From Pezicula radicicola (lineage: Eukaryota; Ascomycota; Leotiomycetes; Helotiales; Dermateaceae): a stretch of DNA of 64,000 nt. The position numbers were made by a program, and so were the translations under genes. The notes under the pieces are model-generated. The model saw only the letters and a list, made by a program, of their open reading frames with translations, was not told the DNA's origin and did no database searches. Positions 11,218 through 21,966 of the stretch are shown piece by piece. Every line of letters begins with the position of its first letter. Position 1 is the stretch's first letter. The stretch covers positions 434,001 through 498,000 of the forward strand of contig PDUO01000008.1 in the NCBI GenBank assembly GCA_003008705.1, written 5' to 3'.

Positions 11218-12892
11218 GATGGCGGTTCCTGTTCGGTTCTGGACGGCACTAGGTAGGCGGTAGACGTTTTTCAATGACGACCGGCGTCTGTGGTATCTCA
11301 AAAAGCCTCTGGGGCGTCGTCGGGGAAAGGAGTGAAGTGTCGAGGAGGCTCAACAAGAGGTGAGAGAGAGAGAAGAGAAAAAGGAGAAGAAAGCGTGCGC
11401 CAAGGAACGGGCAACGAGGGTTAGAAGAGAAAGGTTACAGTCGTGCTTGCTGAACTGACTGCACAGGAAACAAAGTTAAAGACAGACGTAGAGAATCATC
11501 AGACCAGAGACAAAGGCGGAAGAAAGGGAAGGAAACACTTGCATTGTGAAGCTGTGCGTGGGACGTGCGATAGACTCGAAGGTCGTCGCACCCGGAGATT
11601 TGTGGGTAAGGACGACCAGGGAGGACCAGGATCTGTGACGGTCAGTGTTTGGGAGATGCCTCGAAGACAACCTCTGGCGAGACGAGTTTAGAAACTTTGC
11701 TTGCACGGGCCAGAAAATTGCTGAGCCATGATGGTGCCATTGTGCAAAGAGGATATAATTGGCCTCAAGTGGTGTGAGGATGTGAGAATTGGGTGAGGAG
11801 GCATCGTGGCAGAGAGGGTTGGAGGTTTGGGAGGTTTGGGAAGAGGGCGAAGGTACGCGTTGCGCCTGACTTTTGAGGCATACGCAGAGAAACTGAAGGA
11901 CCGAAGTACCAAGAGATGGGGGAGGAGATAAGAAGCCTCGGCCATTGTACACGTCTGCAAAGCGCTTCTGTGACTCTTCTGGTCGAGAGCTGTTGCAGCT
12001 AGACGTGGGATGAGGGATGTGGAATGTGTGAGATGATGTTTGCAAATGATAATGATAATAATGATGTGCAGGTGGTAGCTTTCGTACGATGCTGAAATTC
12101 ATGACCTGGACAGAACCTTACAGTACCATTGTCCCCGAGATTTCAGGGTAGTGCGGCTGAATGGTGAGCATGAGAGGAGTGTCTTGGCTTACGCGGCGAC
12201 TCAGTTGCTCATTCACCAATCACGTGGATTTGGAGAATGAATGGAAAGAGAACAAAAACCGAATTTACGAAGTACAGAACGACCTGGATCATCACTCCAA
12301 TGGAGCTCAAGCTTTTGATGAACGGGGTCTGGATCGCTAGGCACAAGTCCTTGGCCGCTTGACATGACATGCCCAAAGGACCTCCTTATCGCACCGTACA
12401 GTAGTGAACGGAGAGTCGGAGGAGCTAAGTGCTGCACGGCAACCTGCACCTGCTACCTGCTACCTGCACCTGCTCCAAAGATATCGATGTACAGGTACTT
12501 GTACGGTATTTTTCCGTTCCAAAGGCCCATCCAGAAGTACCTCACCTGTACCCCTTGGCCTGACAAAAGACTTTGTCAGCTTGTACTACACACAGTCGCT
12601 TGTCACGGCCCTGTGAGCATCTCCGCACCGCACCCACGAAGCACGAAACAAAGTATTGGCTTATCCTATTATCATATTATCATTATTGATGCTCTCGACT
12701 GGTGTTATTGGCTACTTGCGAAGTAACCTTTAAAGTTTTTGCTGATCCTCGATGTTTGGACTCTCGATCCTTACGAGGCTGTGTTGTACGTAGTGTACTA
12801 CACTACTGTGTAGAAAACCAAAAACACCACCCATGGTGAGATAGATGAGAGACACGCACGTTTGCAGCTCCTGTACGCTTTGCAATTGAGGC

Positions 12893-12927
12893 CATTTCTC
12901 ATTTCCCATTTCCCATTTCCCATTTCC
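12893..12927. repeat. Tandem CCATTTC/CATTTCC heptamer repeat
   Basis: About five near-perfect copies of a seven-base unit (CATTTCC with one CATTTCT variant) lie head to tail in the tetraspanin-MCM1 interval. Confidence 0.7.
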
Positions 12928-13038
12928 TCTTTCCTCATCCCCAGCAATAAGACTCGTACAGTAATGGGATTATGGGAGATCTCGATTGCGATCCTCCCGG
13001 TCTTATCTACCTAGCCCTCCAGCCTTCCTCCCGGAGCA

Positions 13039-13084
13039 TGTCTAGCACACGCCTAGCACGCCTAGCACGCCTAACACGTCTAGC
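13039..13084. repeat. Tandem CCTAGCACG nonamer repeat
   Basis: About five copies of a nine-base unit, CCTAGCACG with variants (TCTAGCACA, CCTAACACG, TCTAGC at the edge), lie in tandem upstream of MCM1. Confidence 0.65.
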
Positions 13085-14681
13085 TTCCCTCATCGGCTCC
13101 GGCACCCGCTTCCCCCACTCGGTTACCTCATATTCGCACTAAAGAGCGACGGCGCGAAGAGAGCCTTGGCCCGTCTTAAGAAGTCGCTCCTCCCCTTCTC
13201 ATTTGGGTAACCACTTGCCCACAAACAGATTTCGCGTTGGTCACCACTCACGCAGTCAAGTTACAGCACGACAAAAGACCCCAACTTTTTGCGGGAATCC
13301 CTGCCCTACCGTACAAAAGTATCCAAGTACAAGGCAAACAAACAAACACTACGACTGACGGAGCCTTACGACGAGTACGACGAACCCGTCATCAGACGAC
13401 AGCTCAGCAAAACCAGCAAAAAAACACACCCAAAAAGCAAAAAAAGGTACGTACATTCGATTTGGTTCTTCTTTCTCCGCCCCCCCCTCGTGCCTCGCGT
13501 TGCCTCGACCACTCAACAACACAACACCAAGCATCCACCCAAAGTCACGACATCCATCACATCATCCAGTACGGAGAACGGGACTCCACAACCACGGTCC
13601 AATTCAACCAACTCTCGAATGTCTTTGGTCACCGGCCCGTATCCAGGAGGCAGCCGAGTATCAGAAACCAAACCAAACGGCAGGAAGTCTTGTCGCAAGT
13701 TCAAGGAGTGTACCGCGACCCCCTCCTCCTCCTCCTCCCACACACGAGCGACTATAGTGCAGTCAGTTCACGCGTCGATGCTCGTCGCGATGCGATGGTG
13801 ACTTTGGATGTTCACGTCCAAAGTACCTACCTAGTATTGAGGTGAACAGAGTTGTTCTAGTCCTTGTACTTATAGTTGCTCCTCCAATGATCGCCGTCTC
13901 GCAATACCATGCAATCGAGTAACATCGACTGCGCAGCGTACCGTGTGTGTGGTGCACTGAGCAGCTGGAGGGCGCATTGCATTCCGCGCACCAACCCCTC
14001 TGTCCTAACTTCATACGAATTTTACCGAGGGAGAAACGGCTGTTCGCATTGCGGCTTTCGCACCTATCTCCCAATCTCCCAGTCTCCCTCCCTGAAAACG
14101 CCGGACGGTGGTTACTGTGTGCTCCCCCTAGCACCCCCTTACAGGCCAGACAGGCGCATTCGTTCCATCGCCACAGGCGCCTCTCAGCACCCTCATTGCG
14201 CCTTCTCCCTCTTGCGCCGTTTCTCTGATCTTAAGGCACCAAACCCGTCTCTCGTCAGCGATTACCCCCCAGCCTCCTCCGCCCTTTTCCTTCTTTCCCT
14301 GCGCATTAATTCGCCTGTGCTTCTCAACCTATTCTCTTTTCAATCATCCCGCACCCGCACCGCAGCGTTCACCTTGCCTGATCAATCAATTAACCCACTG
14401 TTTGTTATTCAGGTTCCTTATTTTCGTTACCTTGTCACCACCTTTTGTCGCCAGGAACACCATCCATCCACCACTCGGTAGCCAGCACCCGTCAATTCAC
14501 TCGCCAACCATCAGAACTCGCTTCATTCCTCGACGCCTTCCTCGATCCAGCACTGCGCGACCAGGTTTCTGCGACAAAGCAGGAACAACAGCCTCTCTCC
14601 ACACTCCACAAGCAGTTAAGGTAATCGGCGCGAAACTCAAAAGAGTCGTTCTCGTGGTACCTCAAAATCAGACACATCACA

Positions 14682-15466
14682 ATGGCCGATATCACCGACC
14701 AACACGACCAAGGCTCTCCATCGGGTCTCGATGACCACAATGGCAATGGCGCCGCCGACCGTGGCATCAAGCGCCAACGTCCTGCGACGGCCGACGACGA
14801 CGATGATGATGATGACAAGCCCGGACGCGAGCGCAGGAAGATTGAGATCAAGTTCATCACAGATAAGTCGCGTCGCCACATAACATTCTCGAAGCGCAAG
14901 GCCGGTATCATGAAGAAGGTTCGTCTCGATCACCTCCAGCGCGTCTTTCATCGCGTCGCGACCCTGGAATCAATTGCTGATGAATCAATCGCAGGCCTAC
15001 GAATTATCTGTCCTTACTGGGACCCAAGTCCTACTCCTCGTCGTCTCCGAAACTGGTCTCGTCTACACATTTACAACTCCAAAGCTTCAACCTCTGGTCA
15101 CTAAGGCAGAGGGAAAGAACTTAATTCAGGTATGGAGAGCCTCGTTCTCTCATAAAAGTATGCGCTAATATATCCCAGGCATGTTTGAACGCGCCAGAGC
15201 CCGCAGGCAATGGTGAGAACGGTGTCGATGACCAGAATGCGATTGATTCTCCAGAAGAACCGACACCACAACACCTACCCCCACAACAGCAGCAGCAGCA
15301 ACGCCCCGGCATCCCACAGCAGAATCCCATGCATAGCCAAAATTACATGCCACTCGAACAACAACAAGCTATTGCCTATCAGAATTATGTTGCACAACAA
15401 CAAAGAACAACAGGTTATCCTATGCCTCCTGGGGGTATCCCACAGCAACATTCGCATCAAGCATAA
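14682..15466 (+). CDS. MCM1: MADS-box transcription factor Mcm1
   Basis: Three exons (14682-14918, 14995-15129, 15179-15466) give 219 residues, the usual size for ascomycete Mcm1. An Asp-rich stretch precedes an SRF-type MADS domain (about residues 47-105) with RRKIEIKFI, RRHITFSKRKAGIMKKAYEL and LLLVVSETGLVYTFTTPKLQ. The C-terminal third is Gln/Pro-rich with a QQQQQQ run, a typical activation region. Intron 1 (donor GTTCGT) splits the MADS box right after IMKK and intron 2 follows LIQ. Mcm1 binds CArG-like boxes with partners such as mating-type proteins and Ste12 to control cell cycle, mating and development. Confidence 0.95.
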
Positions 15467-16080
15467 TTCGGCATGGCGATATAAGAATAGCAGACAACTT
15501 GCTCTTTAGTCTGATACCCGACACATAATACAGCGCTGTAGCGCTCGTGTCTTGCGGGTCTCGATCTCCACCACACTACTACATTCGAGAAGGTGTTATG
15601 GTGTCTGTCATTTTTGGGTTGTGCTTTTTTCGTTTCCACTGCACAGAACGTTCCTCTTTTACAAAAATCTGCGAATAATGGAATAATCTCACGCTACCGT
15701 CAATGAATTGGGATGAAAGGCGGGTAGGGAAGGAAATTTGCGATAAATTGGGTTGACTGATGGAGAGCTAGGGAGGAGGAGGGTGATTATGTGTCAGCTC
15801 GCTCTCTTGGTCGGTCTCATTTTTTCTACTGCTAAGGAAGTTTCTCAGTCTCTCTCTTTGTCATTGTTTGAGTTTTCATGGCTCTCTCTGTACAACTATC
15901 AAGGCTGGTCATGCCTGTAAACGGGCCATCATCAATCAAGAGAAGATCTTGAAGCGATCTAGTTCTGTTCTATGCTCTGAGAGGTGATACATGACAACTG
16001 TATTGAAAGTAGGTATATGTTTATTGTGATGTCGACCCTTTCTTGGAAAGCCCAGAGGAAATGAATGCTGCAATGTTAAA
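15467..16080. other. MCM1 3' flank
   Basis: This is the 3' UTR and flank of MCM1, with pyrimidine-rich and GA-rich tracts. I see no gene. Confidence 0.5.
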
Positions 16081-18280
16081 TGTTTCTAAGCTCTTGTTAT
16101 TTATATATACTTTAAAGACTTAGCTCTGTCTAGGGTTAACATAGCCTTATTAGATATATTTAGTGCCTTAGTGCAGGGTTATTATACTAAAATCTATATA
16201 TAATTAATTAGAAAGTTAAGAGCTATATCAAGCTCTAAGATATTATAACTTTATAACTTATTTCTAATTAGAACCTAGTAGTAATTTCTTAAGAGTTTAA
16301 GACTTCATTTCTTAGTTCTACTACTTTAGCTCTTAGAAGAGAGTTCTTTGCCTTTATTAGAATTTAATTTAATTTAAGCTTCTTATATTTGTTAGTAGGG
16401 TATTACAAGTTATAATGAATAATGTTTCTCTAGCCGAGACAGGAGCTTGCTCTATATTAAACTCTGTAATGTCTAGGTGTTTATTAACTAAGTATTAGTT
16501 AGAAGGGTTCAAGGCATTATTGCTAATACAGCCTTGTATAGAGGAGGGGGATAAAGGTAGTCTAAAGTTTCATGTATTATACAGATTGATTTAGGGAACT
16601 CAGTCAGCCTAATCAAAATGATCTCTTATAAACCAATTGTACAGTATCTAGTTTAGTCTCGATTGTTTCTTTGAATCGAGTATTCTTTTTTAGCAAACCA
16701 TGCAAGAGATAGTAATGCACTTCAAACCATTAATAAATTTCTTAAACTTGTTGATTACCTTGAGCTCTCCTTAAACTTCCTTCTATCACTTGTTAAGATT
16801 TTTAGATTCTGACCTTGAATGGCTTAAAGCTAGAGTTGAGTATAGGGTTGCTAAGTACAAGACATTAATAAATTAGAGCTTGGAGTAGTATCTATGCTTG
16901 ATTTAATTAATGCTACATATTTAGTTAGATAACTTTGTTCAACAGTGAGTGATCTTATATTATCGAGTATAAAAGTATTCACTCTACCTTTAAATATAAA
17001 TCTACTTAATCAAAAATTTTATCACCTTGCAACCAATTTCTATTCTCTGGATTAGATATCTCCCATTAACCCACCTAAAGCTGAAACCCAGATAGTTGTA
17101 CAAGTACAAAGAACTGTTGATATTAAGATTAGTATAGTATAGTACCACTTAGTAAGAGCATAGTAGAATGAAAAATCTCTCACTGTCAGATACCAACATT
17201 TGATACATAAAGAATTCAAGACTAATCACAAGGCATAAAACCATTTAAATTCCTCACTAAATTCCTTCCCAGGGATCACAATATCAAAACTCTTGAATCC
17301 GTTGAAAAAAAGTCACCGAAGACTAATATGCTTAACAAAGCCTTAAGTCTATAACTTTAACTATGCTTAATTGACCATAGAAGACTGTATCAAGACATAT
17401 AGACAAATCACAAAAAGAAAGCATTCTTCAAGTTGATTCTTCGAGAGGAATTTAGCAAGGATATATTAATGCTTTCTTTATCTTAGGCTTAAACCAACAA
17501 GTAACAGCGACTGTTCCTTCTTCTTCTTCCGTCTGCTGGAAGTCTTTCTTTCACATAGGCTCTGTTGATGATAAGTGACGTATATACATTAGGTATAGTT
17601 CAACAATTCAGATTCACGTCATCTAAGCAGATTTACTTGAACCTAGGACATTCATGTTACTATATTGATTCACTGTATAAATGGCATATCCTGTAAACGA
17701 GTATACTAGTATTGATTAATATTGACCTAGTCCACTTGGTGCATAAATGCCAAAAGAAAAAGACATGCTGGAAAAGTTAGTTGGATGGGTAATACACCCT
17801 AAATCTGATTTCGAACCTCTGGTAAATGTATCAAAAAAAAAAGGAAATAGCTTGTTGTTGTAGAGACTAAGTATATGTTTGTCATTTTCAAGTGTTTTGT
17901 TAGTGTTTATGGACTTTTGTAGAATTTTGTAAAGGGACAGTCTGCTATCTAAAAAAAAAGTAGTAGATGGCTTAGAGGACAACCCTCTATAAGACTGTCG
18001 GATGGAACGTGATAATCAGTGTGTTAATCAGTAGGTTGTAGGAGAATTATCATGCTATTTTCCATCAAAACTCTCGGTACCTACGAGGGAGACAGCTTGA
18101 AAGAATTCAAGTAGGCCGAGAAGGTAGCTGTTAAACACTAGTCTCTCAGGCTTTAAGCAATACTACAACTAATCTAAACCCTCCTCCTTGCCTTGCTTAA
18201 CAATACAAAGAGAAAAAGGGGAACAAGTTAGAACACTGTAAAAGTGCCTAGAAGTAGGTAGTTATACAACTTAAAGCACT
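16081..18280. repeat. AT-rich decayed (RIP-like) repeat relic
   Basis: Base composition changes abruptly near 16,080. The next 2.2 kb is strongly AT-rich, full of TA steps (such as the TATTATAACTTTATAACTTA-type stretch near 16,245) and stop codons in all frames, and poor in C and G. This is the footprint of RIP on an old transposon. Weak coding echoes remain near 16,600-17,300, but no transposase or polymerase motif is secure, and no terminal repeats are visible. Composition returns towards normal before 18.4 kb. Confidence 0.55.
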
Positions 18281-18692
18281 GCATTTGTTGCCCATTGCTT
18301 AAGTAGAACAAAGACAAGACAAGACAAACTGAATGAGGTAAGGTACAGTATACTAGCTCGCTCGCGCTCAACTTTCAACTACCCCGTCTACCTCACAAGC
18401 CGCACCTGAGTTTGCTCTGCTCTACGCGTTATAACATATCCAGAAACAAAGGCGATGAATGCACCAATGATGTCCACCAAACAGAAGTCTCCCTTCAACT
18501 CCTGATGCCTAGGCATATACACCAACCACTGCGACAAAAGAAAAGAAAGGCCTCATGGCATTTAAAAGTCTTGCAAACCTGTACGCCTCGCATTATTATC
18601 ATTTCCTTGGCTAATACCCTGCTATACGCCGATTGTGATATCCCAAACCTCGACTCCTAGACTGATGTTTCCTATCTTACAAACTATGTTTA
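18281..18692. other. Gene-free interval
   Basis: The 3' flank of the NIPA gene. An open frame at 18412-18660 has no family signal. Confidence 0.5.
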
Positions 18693-20323
18693 TCATGCAC
18701 TCGAAGGTCCAGCGCCGTCATTGCCATCATTATTACCTCCCTGCTGGTTTTCAGGAGTCCTTGGAGGCTGCTTCCTTTTGTCTTTCTTGAACCATGGCAA
18801 CATCTTCCAAAAGCCACCCGTGGCTTCTTGGGCATCTGTCTGGGTCTTTGAACGCTTCACTGGTCGGGCGTGGAAGCCTGGAAAACCAGAACGTTTCGAA
18901 CTGCGGCGGCGTCTTCGGCCGAAGGTTGTGGCGGCCCGACGGGGAAGTAGGGAGGTAGTTTCGTCTACAGCGGTGTTGGAGTGATCGGAGAAGGGGATGT
19001 TTGTGGAGGCACGGCGAGGAGTGGAAGGTGTGGCTTTTGCGTCGTCGTCTTGGAGCTCACCCCAGATCTCATCGGCTTCTGTTAGGCGGACTGTCTTGCG
19101 GACGCCACGGGTCGCACCGAGGACAGTGTTGAGTTTGGTAGTGGGTGTCATGGGCTCGTTGGCAAGCAGGCGTTGTTGGTCTTTGCCAATGGCTGCTTCT
19201 TCGTCAAGGACAAGTTCGTCCGAATACTCTTCGTTATCTGTGTCTTCAACGTAACCAAGACCCGGGGCCAGAGCACTCTGGGCGACTGCTGGCTGGCTTT
19301 GCTCGTCACTGAGACGCCATGATAGTGCCAGGACTCCTGATAGTAGAATCACTGTCCCAAGAGCAATGAGACATGCGTGGAGTGCTGAGAGTCTGTCCGT
19401 TTGCCTGAAGTATATAAGCCCATCCAAAATGGCGATGATGTTGTATATGCAGAAGACAAGGGGATAAAGAACGCTGGTAGAGATTAGTTTCAAGCCGCGG
19501 TGTAGGTAGTAGAGTTGCGTGAGGGCCAGAGACACCAGGCCGAGAAGGATGGCCCATGATTGCCACCTATTAAACTGATTTTTCCCGTCTACGATGGTCC
19601 TAACCAGAAGCTCAACAGCTGACTTTGCTACCAGCAATGAGTGCGCTGATAGTATTCCACTGATGCCACCATATGCTAATCCTCGAAGCAGTCGTACTCG
19701 CGGATTCGAATTTATGCTTGGGAACCTCGATAAGCACCCAGCTGTTATCACAATACTCACAACAAGAATTGCCTGACATATCATCCAAGCTACAAAAGGT
19801 CCTCGTTGCAGTAGCTGTAAAAGCTGATCCAGACTATGTGCAGGTTCCGGAATTGCCCCAAAAATCGCTATCAACACCGCGCCGCCAGATACCAACAGCG
19901 TTCCTCCTAGAGACCAGCGTGTGAAAGGTTCCCCTAGTATAATCGTGGCGCATATAGAGTTGAAGACCAACCCGGAAGCTTGTAGGGTTGACAAGACTGG
20001 TAATGGGAGTGTTGTTATCTGTATTGTACTCCCAACAAGATTCGAAATAATGAACATGCCCATCCCGAGTTGCCATCTCCTCCTCCTGTACGGCGGTCGT
20101 CTAACATTTTGGGACCCTTCCTTCTCGTCTTCCAATATATGAGATTTCCGTTGTAGGGTAAGGCCCAGACTTTGTACGCTTGTGGATATTAGACCGACTA
20201 ATATGCCAATCTGTCAAACAGGACTATGTCAGTGAGGTTTCACAGGTAGCATTGCGGTCTACGTAGGGAGTTGCTACTGACAGCTACACTTCCTCCTGGC
20301 GACAAATCGCCGAGCTGTCCCAT
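18693..20323 (-). CDS. NIPA-type magnesium transporter (DUF803 family)
   Basis: Two exons (20323-20282, 20210-18693) give 519 residues. The first intron (donor GTCAGT, acceptor GACAG) joins GGSVA to IGILVGLISTSVQSLGLTLQ, the conserved first span and RKSH motif of NIPA proteins. About nine membrane spans follow (for example LQASGLVFNSICATIILGE, ALTQLYYLHRGLKLISTSVL, VFCIYNIIAILDGLIYF). A charged cytosolic tail of about 200 residues carries RRRRRSSKRS and poly-Asn/Gly stretches. NIPA family members carry Mg2+ across the plasma or endosomal membrane. The chosen ATG leaves a very short exon 1. The frame is open about 230 bases further upstream without an ATG, so an extra 5' exon ending near an acceptor-like CTATAG at about 20,530 is possible. 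Confidence 0.85.
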
Positions 20324-20807
20324 TACGCAGAGTCGCAGGTCTTCATCTGGGTTGGTTATGGCGTCAAGAGCAATTGGAACTGTGGATGTACTGTGGCTTG
20401 CAGGGAGAGTGGTTCGAGTCAGTGGTGGAGGTGACCTTGGTGGAGAGACAGTGTCTCGCTTCTGTATCGCAAGTCCGGTCGGAATGTGATTTCGAGATGA
20501 ACTTTGGATTGGGGAATATGGGGTATTCTATAGAACAGAGATCTTTGACATTCTGAGCAGCTGACGTCCTCCTCCTGATCGAGTAGTGCTGGTACGGAGT
20601 TATTTACAATTGAGTTGCCGCTTGATGACGGGAAGGAACGCCCTTTGCCTTTGGATACGATATATCACCTGACTGATTCACATCTTATCGTGACCTTGAG
20701 CTAAAAGTGACGATCCTCAACTACGGACCTTCCAACTCCAAGCTCACAGCTCTACGAATACTTGGCTGCACTCCGTCAGATAGCTTTCGACACATCAATT
20801 GCCCAGC
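20324..20807. promoter_or_regulatory. Divergent promoter region (NIPA / V-ATPase E)
   Basis: About 480 bases separate the start of the NIPA gene on the minus strand from ATG of VMA4 on the plus strand. The left part stays open in the NIPA frame and may be 5' coding or leader sequence. Confidence 0.5.
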
Positions 20808-21693
20808 ATGTCGCAAGCTCACGCTTTGTCGGACGACCAGGTAAGCTTCCAATTGCATTATACAAGCAGCCGTCTTGGATAGCTGTTTGCAGTCTGCTAA
20901 CGACCATGTGTAACCTGGCAGGTGGGTCAGGAGTTGAAGAAGATGACGGGTATGTTTACATGAGGGCCTTCAATACTAGGCTGTACCGTAGGTACTAACA
21001 GACTCTAGCGTTTATCAAGCAGGAAGCTATGGAGAAGGGCCGCGAAATCGAGATCAAGGCCGACGAAGAGTTCGCAATCGAGAAATCCAAGCTCGTCCGC
21101 CAGGAGACCTCAACCCTCGACACACAATATGAAAAGAAGTCCAAGCAAGCGACCATGTCGCAGCAGATCACCCGCTCGACTGTTGCCAACAAGACTCGTC
21201 TAAAGGTCCTGAGTGCCCGACAAGAACTGTTAGATACCATCTTTGAGGAAGCGCAGAAGAAGCTCGGTGAGGCTACGAAGGATGAGGGTAAATACACGGA
21301 AATCTGCAAAAATCTAATTTTGGAGGGTTATTATGCTTTGAGCGAGCCCAAGGTTGAGATCCGGGGTCGTAAGAAGGATTATGGTATCATTAACAAGGCT
21401 ATTGAGGCCGCGTCTAAGGAGTACAAGGAGAAGACCGGCAAGGATATTTCTGCATCTATTGACGAGAAGAATCCGCAACCAGAGGGATGGTGAGCTTGTT
21501 CTTATAGAACTATTTCGAAGCGTTATTTACTGACTGATATAGCTCTGGTGGTCTTTCCATTGTCGGTGGTGGGGGCAAGATTGATATCAACAACACTTTC
21601 GATGAACGTCTGAAGCTTTTACAAGATAACGCACTACCTTCCATAAGAACGACCCTTTTTGGACCCAACGAGAACCGAAAGTTCTACGACTAG
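20808..21693 (+). CDS. VMA4: V-type proton ATPase subunit E
   Basis: Four exons (20808-20840, 20922-20949, 21009-21489, 21543-21693) give 230 residues, the normal length. Two tiny 5' exons encode MSQAHALSDDQ and VGQELKKMT. The body then has the family's KQEAMEKGREIEIKADEEF coiled coil and the C-terminal GCSGGLSIVGGGGKIDINNT and TLFG blocks. Subunit E forms the peripheral stalk of the vacuolar ATPase, linking the catalytic V1 head to the membrane. The third intron (donor GTGAGC) interrupts the Cys codon of GCSGG. Confidence 0.95.
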
Positions 21694-21966
21694 TTCTGGA
21701 GATGTTATGAAGTGAGCATAGTTTGGCAGTTGAGTGGCAGCGCAAATGAGCATCCGTTACGAGACCAGCTGGGAATGGTGTTGTCCGTAAGTTAGGTATA
21801 CCTAGCTTTTGGTACGTTGATGAGAGCTTGTAGAAAGTGTATGATACAATAAAACAATCAGTAAGCTTCCAAAAAGTCTAGCCCGTCCCAGTATTACTAC
21901 ATCTATATGTTTTGTGTCCCCCAACGCCGCGCTAGCATTATGTATTATGTGTGTACTGCACCACTA

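Larger units (their letters stand above)
11218..14681. other. Long divergent intergenic region (tetraspanin / MCM1)
   Basis: This 3.46-kb region lies between divergently transcribed genes. Several open frames of 100-210 codons (for example 11476-12102 minus, 13237-13845 plus, 13909-14481 plus) are low-complexity and Ser/Pro/Arg/His-rich, with no family signal, so I treat them as chance. The right half is CT-rich, as in long fungal 5' leaders, and 13.4-14.7 kb probably holds MCM1 5' UTR and perhaps UTR introns. Short tandem repeats occur at 12446-12475, 12893-12927 and 13039-13084. Confidence 0.5.

Noticed and set aside
11217..11301. Longer N-terminus for the tetraspanin starting at 11301
   Set aside because: The frame is open but the codon at 11301 is TTG; the first ATG is at 11217 and gives the expected 224-residue tetraspanin.
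11476..14481. Several open frames of 100-208 codons between the tetraspanin and MCM1 genes
   Set aside because: They are low-complexity, overlap one another on both strands, often lack an ATG, and show no domain or splice logic.
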